In this document: piece after piece, positions 1 through 5,974 of the stretch
How the letters are laid out: each line of letters opens with the position of its first letter
Numbering within the stretch: the first letter of the stretch is position 1
Assembly: GCA_023459755.1 (NCBI GenBank)
Contig: JAEWSS010000297.1
Span: 1-5,974, forward strand
Length of the DNA: 5,974 nt
Reading direction: 5' to 3'
DNA from: Verrucomicrobiota bacterium
GTDB taxonomy: Bacteria; Verrucomicrobiota; Lentisphaeria; Victivallales; Victivallaceae
Program-made: the position numbers and the translations under genes
Notes under the pieces: model-generated
Told to the model about the DNA's origin: nothing
Database searches by the model: none
What the model saw: the letters and a program-made list of their open reading frames with translations, nothing else

Positions 1-559
1 CGCCGGCAAGCAGGTTTTTCGCCTCCTGCACGCAGGACGCCAGTGGTCGGCTGCGCAGTACGCCGCGGATGTTCGGGATCGAACAGTAGGCGCAGCGGTT
101 GTTGCAGCCGTCGGCGATCTTGAGGTAGGCGACGTGCGGCATGGTCAGCAGTATTCGCGGCGTATTTTCGTCATAAAGATAGCAGGGGGCGGGAGCTCCG
201 GGAAAATTGGTATCGTTGTCCAGTGTTTCGGCGATTTTCGCCACTCCGTCGATGCCGCTCCAGGAGTCGACTTCAGGAAACATGGACTTTGCCTCGGATT
301 TTTTGTCCCATTCAATCAGACACCCGGCCACGGCAACGCGACGACCCGGCTTGCGTTTTTTCCAGCGCACCGCGTCGCGGATCGCCTTGTAGGACTCTTC
401 GCGGGCGGACGGCAGAAACGCGCAGGTGTTGATCAGGGTTATGTCTGCCTCACGTTGATCGAAGGTTATGCCGCAACCGCTTTTGAGCAGTGTGCCGGCC
501 ATCACTTCGGTATCGACAAAATTTTTCGGGCAGCCGAGGCTTACCAGGAACACATTCAT
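1..559 (-). CDS. rimO: Ribosomal protein S12 methylthiotransferase RimO (5' part; runs off the window's left edge)
   Basis: Radical-SAM enzyme that adds a methylthio group to a conserved aspartate of ribosomal protein S12. The first 186 codons are present of a family usually about 430-450 residues long. The N-terminus MNVFLVSLGCPKNFVDTE matches the RimO form of the UPF0004 domain (VSLGCPKN.VD.E), which separates it from the tRNA enzyme MiaB. The three N-terminal cysteines that bind the auxiliary iron-sulfur cluster are C10, C46 (NTCAF) and C80 (AGCL). The radical-SAM CxxxCxxC motif is C152, C156, C159 in DGCNNRCAYCSIP, followed by RGxxRSRP as in RimO. The rest of the SAM barrel and the C-terminal TRAM domain lie outside the window. 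The ATG overlaps the phosphatase stop codon (ATGA) and has a strong ribosome-binding site seven bases upstream, so the start is well supported. It is the last visible gene of a four-gene overlapping cluster and is probably translationally coupled to the phosphatase. Confidence 0.95.
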   Translation of the reverse strand, partial: MNVFLVSLGCPKNFVDTEVMAGTLLKSGCGITFDQREADITLINTCAFLPSAREESYKAIRDAVRWKKRKPGRRVAVAGCLIEWDKKSEAKSMFPEVDSWSGIDGVAKIAETLDNDTNFPGAPAPCYLYDENTPRILLTMPHVAYLKIADGCNNRCAYCSIPNIRGVLRSRPLASCVQEAKNLLAG

Positions 560-1398
560 TTCGTTTCCTCTCCTCTGTGGACGTGTGCGAGAATAAAATC
601 GCATATTTCACGGTTGGCCGCGAACGCGGTGGCGCCGCGCAGACGCCAGCGGTCGGGCGAAGCCGGATCGAGATTGTAGTTTTCGCGGTTCACCACAAGG
701 TCGAAAGTGCGGCCGTATTCGGTTATTCCGGTGTAGCCGCCGCGCAGATATATGGCGCCGACTGCGGCGATGTCCCACAATTTCACCTCGGCCAGATAGC
801 CGAGAAATTTGCCGGTCATTACAAAATAGGCGGCCCCGACGCAGCCGCAGAGCGACAGCGCCACATTATCGAAACTTATCGTGCCGGACTTGACAAAATA
901 CTGCGGCATCGCCACCGGCTTTGCCGTGGTTATCCCGGCCGGAGGGAAACGGAAAAATTCACTCTTCGGCGCGGCGGTCTGGAGACCGGTCACATGGCGC
1001 ACCCGGTCGCCGTCGGTGATGAACAACTCGTCCTGCACCGGAAGATAAATGGCGCCCTCGGTGATTTTACCGTGTTCCATCAGTGCAATTGAGTGTCCCC
1101 ATGCCGGCAGCATGCAGCTGTATGGCGCGGTGCCGTCGATCGGGTCAACGATCCAGCACCGGTCGGCCTGCAACGCTTCGGCGATATACGATTCGCCGCG
1201 TCCGCCGACGGTTTCTTCGCCGATGAAGTACGATTGGTCGCGGGTCAGTTCGGCGGTCAGCAGATTTTCGACCTCCTTGTCGGCGGCGGTCACCACCGAC
1301 TTGTCGCTTTTCAGTTCGATCGGCGGCGCGTTGTAATAGCGCAGTGCGATGGCGGCCGAACGGCGGCAGAGATCAATTATTTTTTCACAATCCCACAT
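556..1398 (-). CDS. Inositol monophosphatase-family (FIG superfamily) phosphatase
   Basis: Metal-dependent (Mg2+) phosphatase of the family that includes SuhB, CysQ and HisN-type histidinol-phosphatase; 280 residues, a normal length. Metal-binding residues can be placed by comparison with human IMPA1: D40 in VTAADKEVE, E61-E62 in FIGEET, D85 and D88 in WIVDPIDGT (residues 82-90), and D209 in KLWDIAA. All are present, so it is probably active. It is divergent: the usual DPIDGTTNF reads DPIDGTAPY, and the usual Gly-Ser-Ala segment before the C-terminal WD motif reads LCGCVGAAYFV (residues 183-193). The substrate therefore cannot be named; inositol phosphate, histidinol phosphate, PAP or a sugar phosphate are all possible. 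No signal peptide is seen, so it should be cytoplasmic. Its start overlaps the upstream gene by 14 bases with only a weak ribosome-binding site (AGAG, 1406-1409), suggesting translation by coupling. Its TGA overlaps the rimO ATG. Confidence 0.88.
   Translation of the reverse strand: MWDCEKIIDLCRRSAAIALRYYNAPPIELKSDKSVVTAADKEVENLLTAELTRDQSYFIGEETVGGRGESYIAEALQADRCWIVDPIDGTAPYSCMLPAWGHSIALMEHGKITEGAIYLPVQDELFITDGDRVRHVTGLQTAAPKSEFFRFPPAGITTAKPVAMPQYFVKSGTISFDNVALSLCGCVGAAYFVMTGKFLGYLAEVKLWDIAAVGAIYLRGGYTGITEYGRTFDLVVNRENYNLDPASPDRWRLRGATAFAANREICDFILAHVHRGEETK
564..574 (-). promoter_or_regulatory. Ribosome-binding site of rimO, inside the end of the phosphatase gene
   Basis: The minus strand reads AGGAGAGGAAA here. 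Its GAGG core (567-570) lies seven bases from the rimO ATG, and a second AGGAG (570-574) lies ten bases away. The same bases encode the last residues of the phosphatase (RGEETK), so the charged tail of that protein may be shaped by the need for a ribosome-binding site. It is the strongest Shine-Dalgarno match in the window. Confidence 0.75.
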
Positions 1399-2128
1399 CG
1401 GAAAGCTCTTTGGCCATTTCGCCGGCCTCGTTGTAAAAGTTCAGTAGTTTGGTGCCGGTGACTTTGTCCACATCGTTGGCGGCCAACTTGTTGGCTTCGG
1501 TCTGGAGTTTTGCCGCAAGGTCGGCGCGACTGGCGAAATAGCAGCCGCGGGCGAGATTGGTCAGAATCAGATATTGTTCGCCCGGCGTGCATTTCGCCAT
1601 GTTGTCGCGGGCGGTGCGCAGCAGCAGCAGAGCCGGCGACAGCCGGCCTTCGCCGAGCGGACGCTGAAGCAGACCGAATCCGAGATCGCTGAGTTGAAGC
1701 GGCTGATCTGCGAAGTTGATTGCCACCTGACGATAAACGGCGAATATTTTTTCATCGGCCTTCGGGTCCTGCGACTGGCGGATCAGCTCCACCTTGAAGT
1801 CGTAGAGGTCGAAAAGTTTCGGATAGTCGGCAATCGCCCTGTCCACGGTGGCGAACGCCGCCGCACGGTCGTTCATAAACTTGAACTGGGTGAAACTTTT
1901 GATCGCAATCAGCCGGAAGTCGCCGGGCGTTTCGGCCAGCGTCTTGTCGACCAGTTCGATGACTTTCGTATATTCCTTCTGCTCCATGAGTTTTTCCAGC
2001 TCCATGAAGACCGGTGGAATCTCCGGCTTCACCGGTGCAACCGGCAACGTGACCGCCGGCTTGGCGGCGGCGGCCAGAACACCCCCGGCCAACAGCAGCG
2101 CCGTCAGCAGCAGAAGCAGTTTTTTCAT
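1385..2128 (-). CDS. Secreted helical-repeat (TPR-like) protein of unknown function
   Basis: I do not recognise a named family. The 247-residue product starts with a clear Sec signal peptide: MKK, a hydrophobic run from about residues 4 to 14, and an Ala-rich end (VLAAAAKP) giving likely signal-peptidase I cleavage near residues 20-22. No cysteine sits at the cleavage region, so it is not an evident lipoprotein. A Pro/Val linker (about 24-40) follows, then helical repeats. Residues 41-70 (FMELEKLMEQKEYTKVIELV... ETPGD) fit a TPR well, and weaker repeats seem to run through about 71-103, 105-140 and 183-216. TPR domains bind proteins, so a periplasmic scaffold role is plausible but inferred. 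No catalytic motif is visible. The start ATG overlaps the oxidoreductase stop (ATGA) and has AGGTGA at 2133-2138 as its ribosome-binding site. The end overlaps the phosphatase start. A secreted protein between two cytoplasmic enzymes is unexpected. Confidence 0.8.
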   Translation of the reverse strand: MKKLLLLLTALLLAGGVLAAAAKPAVTLPVAPVKPEIPPVFMELEKLMEQKEYTKVIELVDKTLAETPGDFRLIAIKSFTQFKFMNDRAAAFATVDRAIADYPKLFDLYDFKVELIRQSQDPKADEKIFAVYRQVAINFADQPLQLSDLGFGLLQRPLGEGRLSPALLLLRTARDNMAKCTPGEQYLILTNLARGCYFASRADLAAKLQTEANKLAANDVDKVTGTKLLNFYNEAGEMAKELSDVGL

Positions 2129-3291
2129 TTTTTCACCTGACCGTTTTCAAAATATTCGACCAGCTCCGGAGCGCATTCCGGTATGGCAAAGCGTTCGCCG
2201 CCGCCGCGCATCGACTTGTGCGCCAGCACGCCGACCGCCACCGCGTTGCGGGCCGCCACCGGATTGGTCTTCGGCTTTTTGCCGGTGCGGACAAAATCGA
2301 TGAAGGTCTGCACAATATCGGGGTCGGCTCCGCCGTGGGTGCCGGGAACCGGCTTCAGGTGATAGACAATATCAGGCGTGGCGCGCGGGCCGCGCTTGGT
2401 CCACACATGAACCTGACAGTTGTCGGCGTCGCCGATGTTTTCAACGCGCCCCTTGGTGCCGATAAAGGTGTAATTGCGCTCGGCGTCCGGTGCAAAATGG
2501 CACTGCATGTAGCAGGCCTGAATGCCGTGGTCGAGCTGCATCATGATCATGTTGTGGTCTTCGACGTCGATTGTCGGTGACATGCCGGTTTGTTCCAGCG
2601 GCGGCCAGTTGCCGTCGCTCCACGAGGCGTTGCCGCGTTCTTCTTCGCGCTTTGCGCATTTGTCGTAAACCGCGAGCATGCCCATTCCGGAAACCGCCTT
2701 GGTGGTGGCGCCGGTGACATAGTGGATCACGTCAATGTCGTGCGCGCCCTTCTGAAGGAGCAGTCCGCAGGTGTTTTTGCGTTCGGAGTGCCAGTCTTTG
2801 AAGTAGGCATCGCCGCCGTAGTTGATAAAGTGGCGGCACCAGGCGGCCTTGATCTCGCCGATGATCCCGGAATCGACGATTTCCTTCATTTTATTGACCA
2901 CCGGGAAGTGGCGCATATTGTGGCCGAGATACAGTTTGCTGCCGGTGCGCCGGGCGGTTTCGAGGATGCAGTCGGCGTCTTCGATGGTGATGGCGATCGG
3001 CTTCTCAAGGTAGACGGCTTTGCCGGCTTCCAGCGCGGCGACGGCGTGTTCCTTGTGGCAGTAGTCCGGCGAAGTGATGAAAACGGCTTCGATGTCGGTG
3101 CGTTTCAGCAGTTCGCGGTAATCGGTGGTTACAAAGCATTCCGCGCCGAAGGTTTTCTTGAAATTGTCGAGCGCGGGCTGATAGTTGTCGGCGGCGGCGA
3201 TTACCCGCACTCCGTCATCGGGGCGATTGGCAAGCTCCGCCAGATGGCCGCGACCGCCGAAGCCGATCACGCCGATATTGAGGTCTTTCAT
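2125..3291 (-). CDS. Gfo/Idh/MocA-family NAD(P)-dependent oxidoreductase
   Basis: Probable dehydrogenase acting on a sugar, sugar acid or cyclitol. Positions count from an upstream in-frame ATG at 3300. The Rossmann fold begins with IGVIGFGGRG (residues 9-18, GxGxxG nucleotide-binding loop). The family EKP motif is at 99-101 (VYLEKPIAI), with its lysine in the conserved active-site position. The C-terminal domain carries KGAHDIDVIHY (184-194), matching the family's GxHxxD catalytic segment. At about 390 residues it is somewhat longer than the simplest members (about 340). It lacks a twin-arginine signal, unlike many relatives in Planctomycetota and Lentisphaerota, so it is predicted to be cytoplasmic. 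I prefer the ATG at 3291 because AAGGA (3300-3304) lies eight bases upstream; for the ATG at 3300 that sequence would abut the start. It is the first gene after the promoter at 3350-3378. Substrate unknown; the downstream phosphatase hints at inositol or sugar-phosphate chemistry, but only weakly. Confidence 0.92.
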   Translation of the reverse strand: MKDLNIGVIGFGGRGHLAELANRPDDGVRVIAAADNYQPALDNFKKTFGAECFVTTDYRELLKRTDIEAVFITSPDYCHKEHAVAALEAGKAVYLEKPIAITIEDADCILETARRTGSKLYLGHNMRHFPVVNKMKEIVDSGIIGEIKAAWCRHFINYGGDAYFKDWHSERKNTCGLLLQKGAHDIDVIHYVTGATTKAVSGMGMLAVYDKCAKREEERGNASWSDGNWPPLEQTGMSPTIDVEDHNMIMMQLDHGIQACYMQCHFAPDAERNYTFIGTKGRVENIGDADNCQVHVWTKRGPRATPDIVYHLKPVPGTHGGADPDIVQTFIDFVRTGKKPKTNPVAARNAVAVGVLAHKSMRGGGERFAIPECAPELVEYFENGQVKK

Positions 3292-3299
3292 TTCCTGCA

Positions 3300-3304
3300 T
3301 CCTT
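3300..3304 (-). promoter_or_regulatory. Ribosome-binding site that selects the oxidoreductase start
   Basis: The minus strand reads AAGGA, eight bases before the ATG at 3291. The alternative ATG at 3300 shares its first base with this element and so has no usable site of its own. The shorter protein, beginning MKDLNIGVIGFGG, also puts the Rossmann strand at the usual distance from the N-terminus. Confidence 0.6.
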
Positions 3305-3349
3305 ATTAACTCTGGTTGTACGGATTCTTAAATCTTAATTATTCCGGTT

Positions 3350-3373
3350 AATATACCGCGGCGGCGGTGTATT
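3350..3373. repeat. 24-base inverted repeat over the promoter spacer: candidate operator or terminator
   Basis: The plus strand reads AATATACCGC, a GGCG centre, then GCGGTGTATT. The two 10-base arms pair at nine positions; the exception (3354 with 3369) is a T/G pair. The arms run from the first base of the -10 box to the last base of the -35 box as numbered on the plus strand, so a dimeric regulator bound here would block RNA polymerase. In RNA from recD2 the same sequence would fold into a hairpin beginning 21 bases after the stop codon, preceded by GAAA and followed by a poor U-tract (UAUAUUAA), so a weak intrinsic terminator is the alternative. The two roles are not exclusive. Confidence 0.5.
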
Positions 3374-3378
3374 TTCAA
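3350..3378 (-). promoter_or_regulatory. Sigma-70-type promoter for the oxidoreductase-to-rimO operon
   Basis: On the minus strand, TTGAAA (3373-3378; consensus TTGACA, five of six) is followed after exactly 17 bases by TATATT (3350-3355; consensus TATAAT, five of six). Transcription should start near 3343, giving an AT-rich leader of about 50 bases before the ATG at 3291. The promoter begins only 16 bases after the recD2 stop codon. The spacer is unusually GC-rich and palindromic (see the inverted repeat entry). A second TTGACG lies further upstream but 26 bases from the -10, too far to serve. The call rests on sequence match only. Confidence 0.65.
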
Positions 3379-3394
3379 CATCGTCAAGTTGGTT

Positions 3395-5557
3395 TCAGGG
3401 ATTTTTTTCCTGCAGCGCCGCGGTCAGGTTGCCGAATCTTGGGGACTGCCGGACATTTTTTACCGCCATTGCCACTGAATCATCGCCTCCGATCAGTATC
3501 AGGAGCTTTTTCGCTCTGGTCATTGCCGTGTAAAGCAGGTTGCGCTGAAGCATCATATAGTGTTGGGACAGCAGCGGTAAAATGACGGCTGGAAATTCGC
3601 TGCCCTGCGATTTGTGAACCGTCACCGCATAGGCCAGCGCCAGCTGGTCGGCTTCTTCAAAGTCGTATTCCACCGGTCGTTCGCCGCCGTCGAAATTGAC
3701 GGTGAAGGAGTGTTCTTTGAAGTCGATTGCCGCGATTTCGCCGAGATCGCCGTTAAAAACCGCCTTGTCGTAGTCGTTGCGCAGCTGCATCACTTTGTCT
3801 CCGGACTTGAACATGCCTTCGCCGCGGCGGAATCCGGGGGTGTGCGGATTGCCGTTCAGGAGTTTCTGCATCATTTGGTTGAGCCGGTTGGCGCCGCAGT
3901 TTCCGCGGTTCATCGGCGCGAGAATCTGGATGTCGCGTTTGGGGCTGAGTCCGAATTTTGCCGGGATGCGCTCCAGCATAAGTTTTCCGATGAGTTCCAC
4001 GACTTTTTCCGGGTCGCTCTGCTTTATCCAATAGAAGTCGGAGGCGGCGCCGTGCGGCGGCGGTGTCGGGAGCCGTCCCGCGTTGACCCGGTGGGCGTTG
4101 GCCACGATCAAGCTGGCGGCGCTTTGGCGGAACACCTCGGTCAGCCGGGTGACCGGGAAAATTTCGGACGCGATCAGGCTGGCAAGCACGGTGCCGGGGC
4201 CGACCGACGGCAGCTGGTCGGCGTCGCCCACCAGCACCGCGGTGCTGCCCGACTTCAGCGCCTGAAACAGCGCCAGCGCCAGCGGCAGATCGAGCATCGA
4301 CGCTTCGTCGATGATAATCAGTTCGCAGTCGAGCGGATTGAATGCGTCGTGCATGAAGCCTCCGGTGGCCGGGTCGAACACCAGCAGCCGGTGGATGGTT
4401 TTTGCCGCGACCCCGGCGGCCTCCGACAGCCGTTTGGCCGCCCGGCCGGTGGGCGCGGTAAGTGCAACGTTGAGTTTCGCTGCTCTGGCGCGGCGCACCA
4501 GTTCGCCCAGCACGGTGGTTTTGCCGACGCCGGGGCCGCCGGTGATGATCGACACCGGACTTTTAGCCGCCGCGTCCACCGCTTCAAACTGCTGGCGGTT
4601 CAAGGTCAGTCCGGCGGCGGGTGTAATGTCCGCCATCTTTTCGGAGGCGAATTTTCCGGCCATCATCAGCCGGTGCAGGTGTTTGGGCAGTTCGCGCTCG
4701 GCGCGGTAGAGTTTTGCCGGATAGATCATTGCGTTGTCTTCGACCAGCTGACGCGAGGCGATCGCCAGCTGCAGCGGCGCTTCGAGTTTCTCCGGCGGCG
4801 CGGCGAGCAGGGCGGCCGCCTCCTCCATAAGTTTGTCTTTAGGATAGCAGGTGTGGCCGATCAGTGTCAGATTGTTGACGCAGAAGACGATGCCGGCCAG
4901 CAGACGGGCGGGGGAGTCCTTGGCCACGCCGAGACTTTCCGCGATGCGGTCGGCCTTGAGAAAGCCGACGCCGTCGATGTCGTCGGCCAGTTTATACGGG
5001 TTGGCGCGGACGGTCTGGGCGGCGTTTCCACCGTAAAAGTCCAAAAGTTTTCGTGAGAATTGCGGAGTTAGTCCGAGGCCTTGGAAAAAGATGAACTGAC
5101 GGCGGTTGTCGGCCGCACCGCGCCAGCCGGCGATGATCTTGTCGGCTTTTTTGGCGCCGATTTTCTCGATTTCGCGCAGACGCCCCGGCTTGGTGTCCAG
5201 GATTTCCAGCGTGCGGTCGCCGAAATAATCGACGATGTTTTTTGCAAGTTTGGGGCCGACTCCGGGAATCATTCCGGAGCCGAGAAAACGTTCGATCCCC
5301 TCCCGGGTGGTCGGCAGAACGTATTCAAACTCGGCCACCTTGAGGCGCAGTCCGTAGTTGGTGTTTTCCCAGACGCCGCGCAGCTTGACCGGCTGACCGG
5401 GGGCGATGTCCGGAAAAGTGCCGCAGAAACTGTGCGCAGCGCCCTGCGCGTCGATCAGCGAGGCCACCGTGAACCCGTTTTCCGGACTGCGGTAGATCAC
5501 GGCGGAGACCTCGCCGGTCAGCTCGGAATATTTTGAATTATCCTGAGCCGGGGTCAA
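3395..5557 (-). CDS. recD2: RecD2-type superfamily 1B DNA helicase (RecD/TraA family)
   Basis: ATP-driven 5'-to-3' DNA helicase of the RecD2 type, which acts without RecB and RecC and is linked to DNA repair and replication-fork maintenance. Length is 720 residues, close to Deinococcus RecD2 (about 715). Domains in order: an OB-like N-terminal domain (about 10-80, LTGEVSAVIYRSPENGFTV), helix-hairpin-helix repeats (about 95-145, IPGVGPKLAKNI and IEKIGAKKADKI; again at 193-211, DIDGVGFLKADRIAESLGV), then the helicase core. Helicase motifs: Walker A GGPGVGKTT (340-348, K346); Ia LTAPTGRAAKRL (367-378); II IIIDEAS (414-420, D417/E418); III VGDADQLPSVGPG (443-455); IV LTEVFRQ (472-478); V VHKSQGSEF (648-656); VI LYTAMTRAKK (675-684). 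All look intact. The start is TTG, six bases after the lysS stop, with AGGA four bases upstream; the first in-frame ATG is about residue 96, inside the helix-hairpin-helix region, so it is unlikely. It is probably co-transcribed with lysS. Confidence 0.96.
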   Translation of the reverse strand: MTPAQDNSKYSELTGEVSAVIYRSPENGFTVASLIDAQGAAHSFCGTFPDIAPGQPVKLRGVWENTNYGLRLKVAEFEYVLPTTREGIERFLGSGMIPGVGPKLAKNIVDYFGDRTLEILDTKPGRLREIEKIGAKKADKIIAGWRGAADNRRQFIFFQGLGLTPQFSRKLLDFYGGNAAQTVRANPYKLADDIDGVGFLKADRIAESLGVAKDSPARLLAGIVFCVNNLTLIGHTCYPKDKLMEEAAALLAAPPEKLEAPLQLAIASRQLVEDNAMIYPAKLYRAERELPKHLHRLMMAGKFASEKMADITPAAGLTLNRQQFEAVDAAAKSPVSIITGGPGVGKTTVLGELVRRARAAKLNVALTAPTGRAAKRLSEAAGVAAKTIHRLLVFDPATGGFMHDAFNPLDCELIIIDEASMLDLPLALALFQALKSGSTAVLVGDADQLPSVGPGTVLASLIASEIFPVTRLTEVFRQSAASLIVANAHRVNAGRLPTPPPHGAASDFYWIKQSDPEKVVELIGKLMLERIPAKFGLSPKRDIQILAPMNRGNCGANRLNQMMQKLLNGNPHTPGFRRGEGMFKSGDKVMQLRNDYDKAVFNGDLGEIAAIDFKEHSFTVNFDGGERPVEYDFEEADQLALAYAVTVHKSQGSEFPAVILPLLSQHYMMLQRNLLYTAMTRAKKLLILIGGDDSVAMAVKNVRQSPRFGNLTAALQEKNP

Positions 5558-5561
5558 TTTT

Positions 5562-5567
5562 TCCTAC
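5562..5567 (-). promoter_or_regulatory. Ribosome-binding site of recD2, overlapping the lysS stop codon
   Basis: The minus strand reads GTAGGA, ending four bases before the TTG start of recD2 at 5557. Its TAG (5564-5566) is also the lysS stop codon. The spacing is short, and together with the TTG start it suggests low translation of recD2, probably dependent on ribosomes ending at lysS. Confidence 0.55.
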
Positions 5568-5974
5568 TTCCGGCTGCGCAGCTGGGGGAACAGCAGTACG
5601 TCGCGGATTGAGTCGGCGCCGGTCAGCATCACCACCAGGCGGTCGATGCCGATGCCCATGCCGCCGGCCGGAGGCATGCCGTGTTCCAGCGCGACAAGGA
5701 AGTCCTCATCGACTTTGTCGTCCCAGGTGTCGGTTTCGGTCTTGGTGCGTTCGTACTGTTCGGTGAAGCGGCGGCGCTGTTCGATCGGGTCGTTGAGTTC
5801 GCTGTATCCGGGCGCGACTTCCTGACCGTTGATTTCCAGTTCAAACACGTCCACCACGCTGGGATCGTCGGCGCAGGCTTTGGCCAGCGGAACGAGCACG
5901 GCGGGCATCCGCATCACAAAAGTCGGCTGGATCAGCGTCTGTTCGATCAGCTTCTCGTAAATTTCGTTGGTGAC
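5564..5974 (-). CDS. lysS: Lysyl-tRNA synthetase, class II, C-terminal part (runs off the window's right edge)
   Basis: Enzyme that charges tRNA-Lys with lysine in the cytoplasm. Only the last 136 residues of a roughly 500-residue protein are present, and the frame is open to the window edge. The visible part belongs to the class II catalytic core: IQPTFV (15-20 of the fragment), VPLAK (28-32), [20 protein letters not shown] (44-63), [14 protein letters not shown] (89-102), and class II motif 3, [26 protein letters not shown] (105-130), whose arginine R112 contacts ATP in the family. The ending [12 protein letters not shown] is typical of LysS. The lysine-binding segment, usually NGFSELND or NAYSELND in bacterial LysS, reads PGYSELND, so proline (fragment residue 55) replaces the usual asparagine. 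The opening IQPTF also lacks the usual YPxExSPLA, reading [11 protein letters not shown]. These may mark a lineage-specific variant. I rejected EpmA because the SELNDP and SIRDVLLFP signatures favour a true synthetase. Confidence 0.93.
   Translation of the reverse strand, partial: VTNEIYEKLIEQTLIQPTFVMRMPAVLVPLAKACADDPSVVDVFELEINGQEVAPGYSELNDPIEQRRRFTEQYERTKTETDTWDDKVDEDFLVALEHGMPPAGGMGIGIDRLVVMLTGADSIRDVLLFPQLRSRK

Larger units (their letters stand above)
3301..3394. other. Intergenic region between recD2 and the oxidoreductase gene
   Basis: This is the only real gap in the window. It holds the promoter at 3350-3378, the palindrome at 3350-3373 and, downstream, an AT-rich stretch (3305-3349) that would form the untranslated leader. 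In the leader I see no riboswitch-like conserved structure, only a short GATT/AATC pairing too weak to call. Just before the promoter, CAAC and GTTG (between about 3375 and 3390) could form a four-base stem, also too weak to call. Confidence 0.7.

Noticed and set aside
134..1092. Open frames on the plus strand opposite rimO and the phosphatase (134-679 and 490-1092)
   Set aside because: Both are shadows of minus-strand genes that carry full sets of catalytic motifs and good start signals.
3298..3300. Upstream ATG as the oxidoreductase start
   Set aside because: The only Shine-Dalgarno-like sequence abuts and overlaps this codon; it is correctly spaced for the ATG three codons later at 3291. 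Not fully excluded.
2590..3309. A 239-codon open frame on the plus strand opposite the oxidoreductase gene
   Set aside because: It is antisense to a clear Gfo/Idh/MocA protein, has low-complexity Val/Ala/Gly/Phe content and no plausible ribosome-binding site or family match.
3376..3390. CAAC/GTTG stem after recD2 as a rho-independent terminator
   Set aside because: The stem is only four base pairs and is followed by A residues, not a U-run, in the direction of transcription.
3614..5056. A 480-codon open frame on the plus strand opposite recD2
   Set aside because: It is the antisense of a helicase with all motifs intact. Its product is rich in Arg, Gly, His and Gln without recognisable domains, as expected from the reverse of a GC-rich gene that rarely produces stop codons.

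Overview
The window is a compact, gene-dense stretch of bacterial chromosome. It is GC-rich, with frequent C or G at third codon positions, and every gene I can support lies on the minus strand. Read in the direction of transcription (high to low coordinates), the order is: 3' end of lysS (lysyl-tRNA synthetase), recD2 (RecD-like DNA helicase), a 90-100 bp regulatory gap, a Gfo/Idh/MocA-family oxidoreductase, a secreted helical-repeat (TPR-like) protein, an inositol-monophosphatase-family phosphatase, and the 5' part of rimO (ribosomal protein S12 methylthiotransferase). No RNA genes, insertion sequences, CRISPR arrays or attachment sites are visible, and no stretch longer than 300 bases lacks a gene.

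There appear to be two transcription units. The upstream one is lysS-recD2: only six bases separate the lysS TAG from a TTG start for recD2, and the recD2 ribosome-binding site overlaps the lysS stop codon. The downstream one is oxidoreductase - secreted helical protein - phosphatase - rimO, in which each gene overlaps the next (4, 14 and 4 bases), so translational coupling is likely. Between the units is a near-consensus sigma-70-type promoter (TTGAAA, 17 bases, TATATT). Its whole spacer and -10 box lie inside a 24-base imperfect palindrome, which could be a repressor operator, a recD2 terminator, or both.

The organism cannot be fixed from this sequence alone. Gene content and sequence style (a non-secreted Gfo/Idh/MocA oxidoreductase, divergent phosphatase motifs, RecD2 rather than RecBCD-type RecD) would fit a member of the Planctomycetota-Verrucomicrobiota-Lentisphaerota group. 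That is an inference from general resemblance, not a demonstrated placement.

Most of the window is housekeeping: translation (lysS, rimO) and DNA repair (recD2). The least understood part is the run of three accessory genes between the promoter and rimO. I see no clearly new defence or mobile system here. The most useful leads are the palindrome in the promoter, the tightly overlapped mixed-function operon, the uncharacterised secreted protein, and an apparent Asn-to-Pro change in the lysine-binding segment of LysS.
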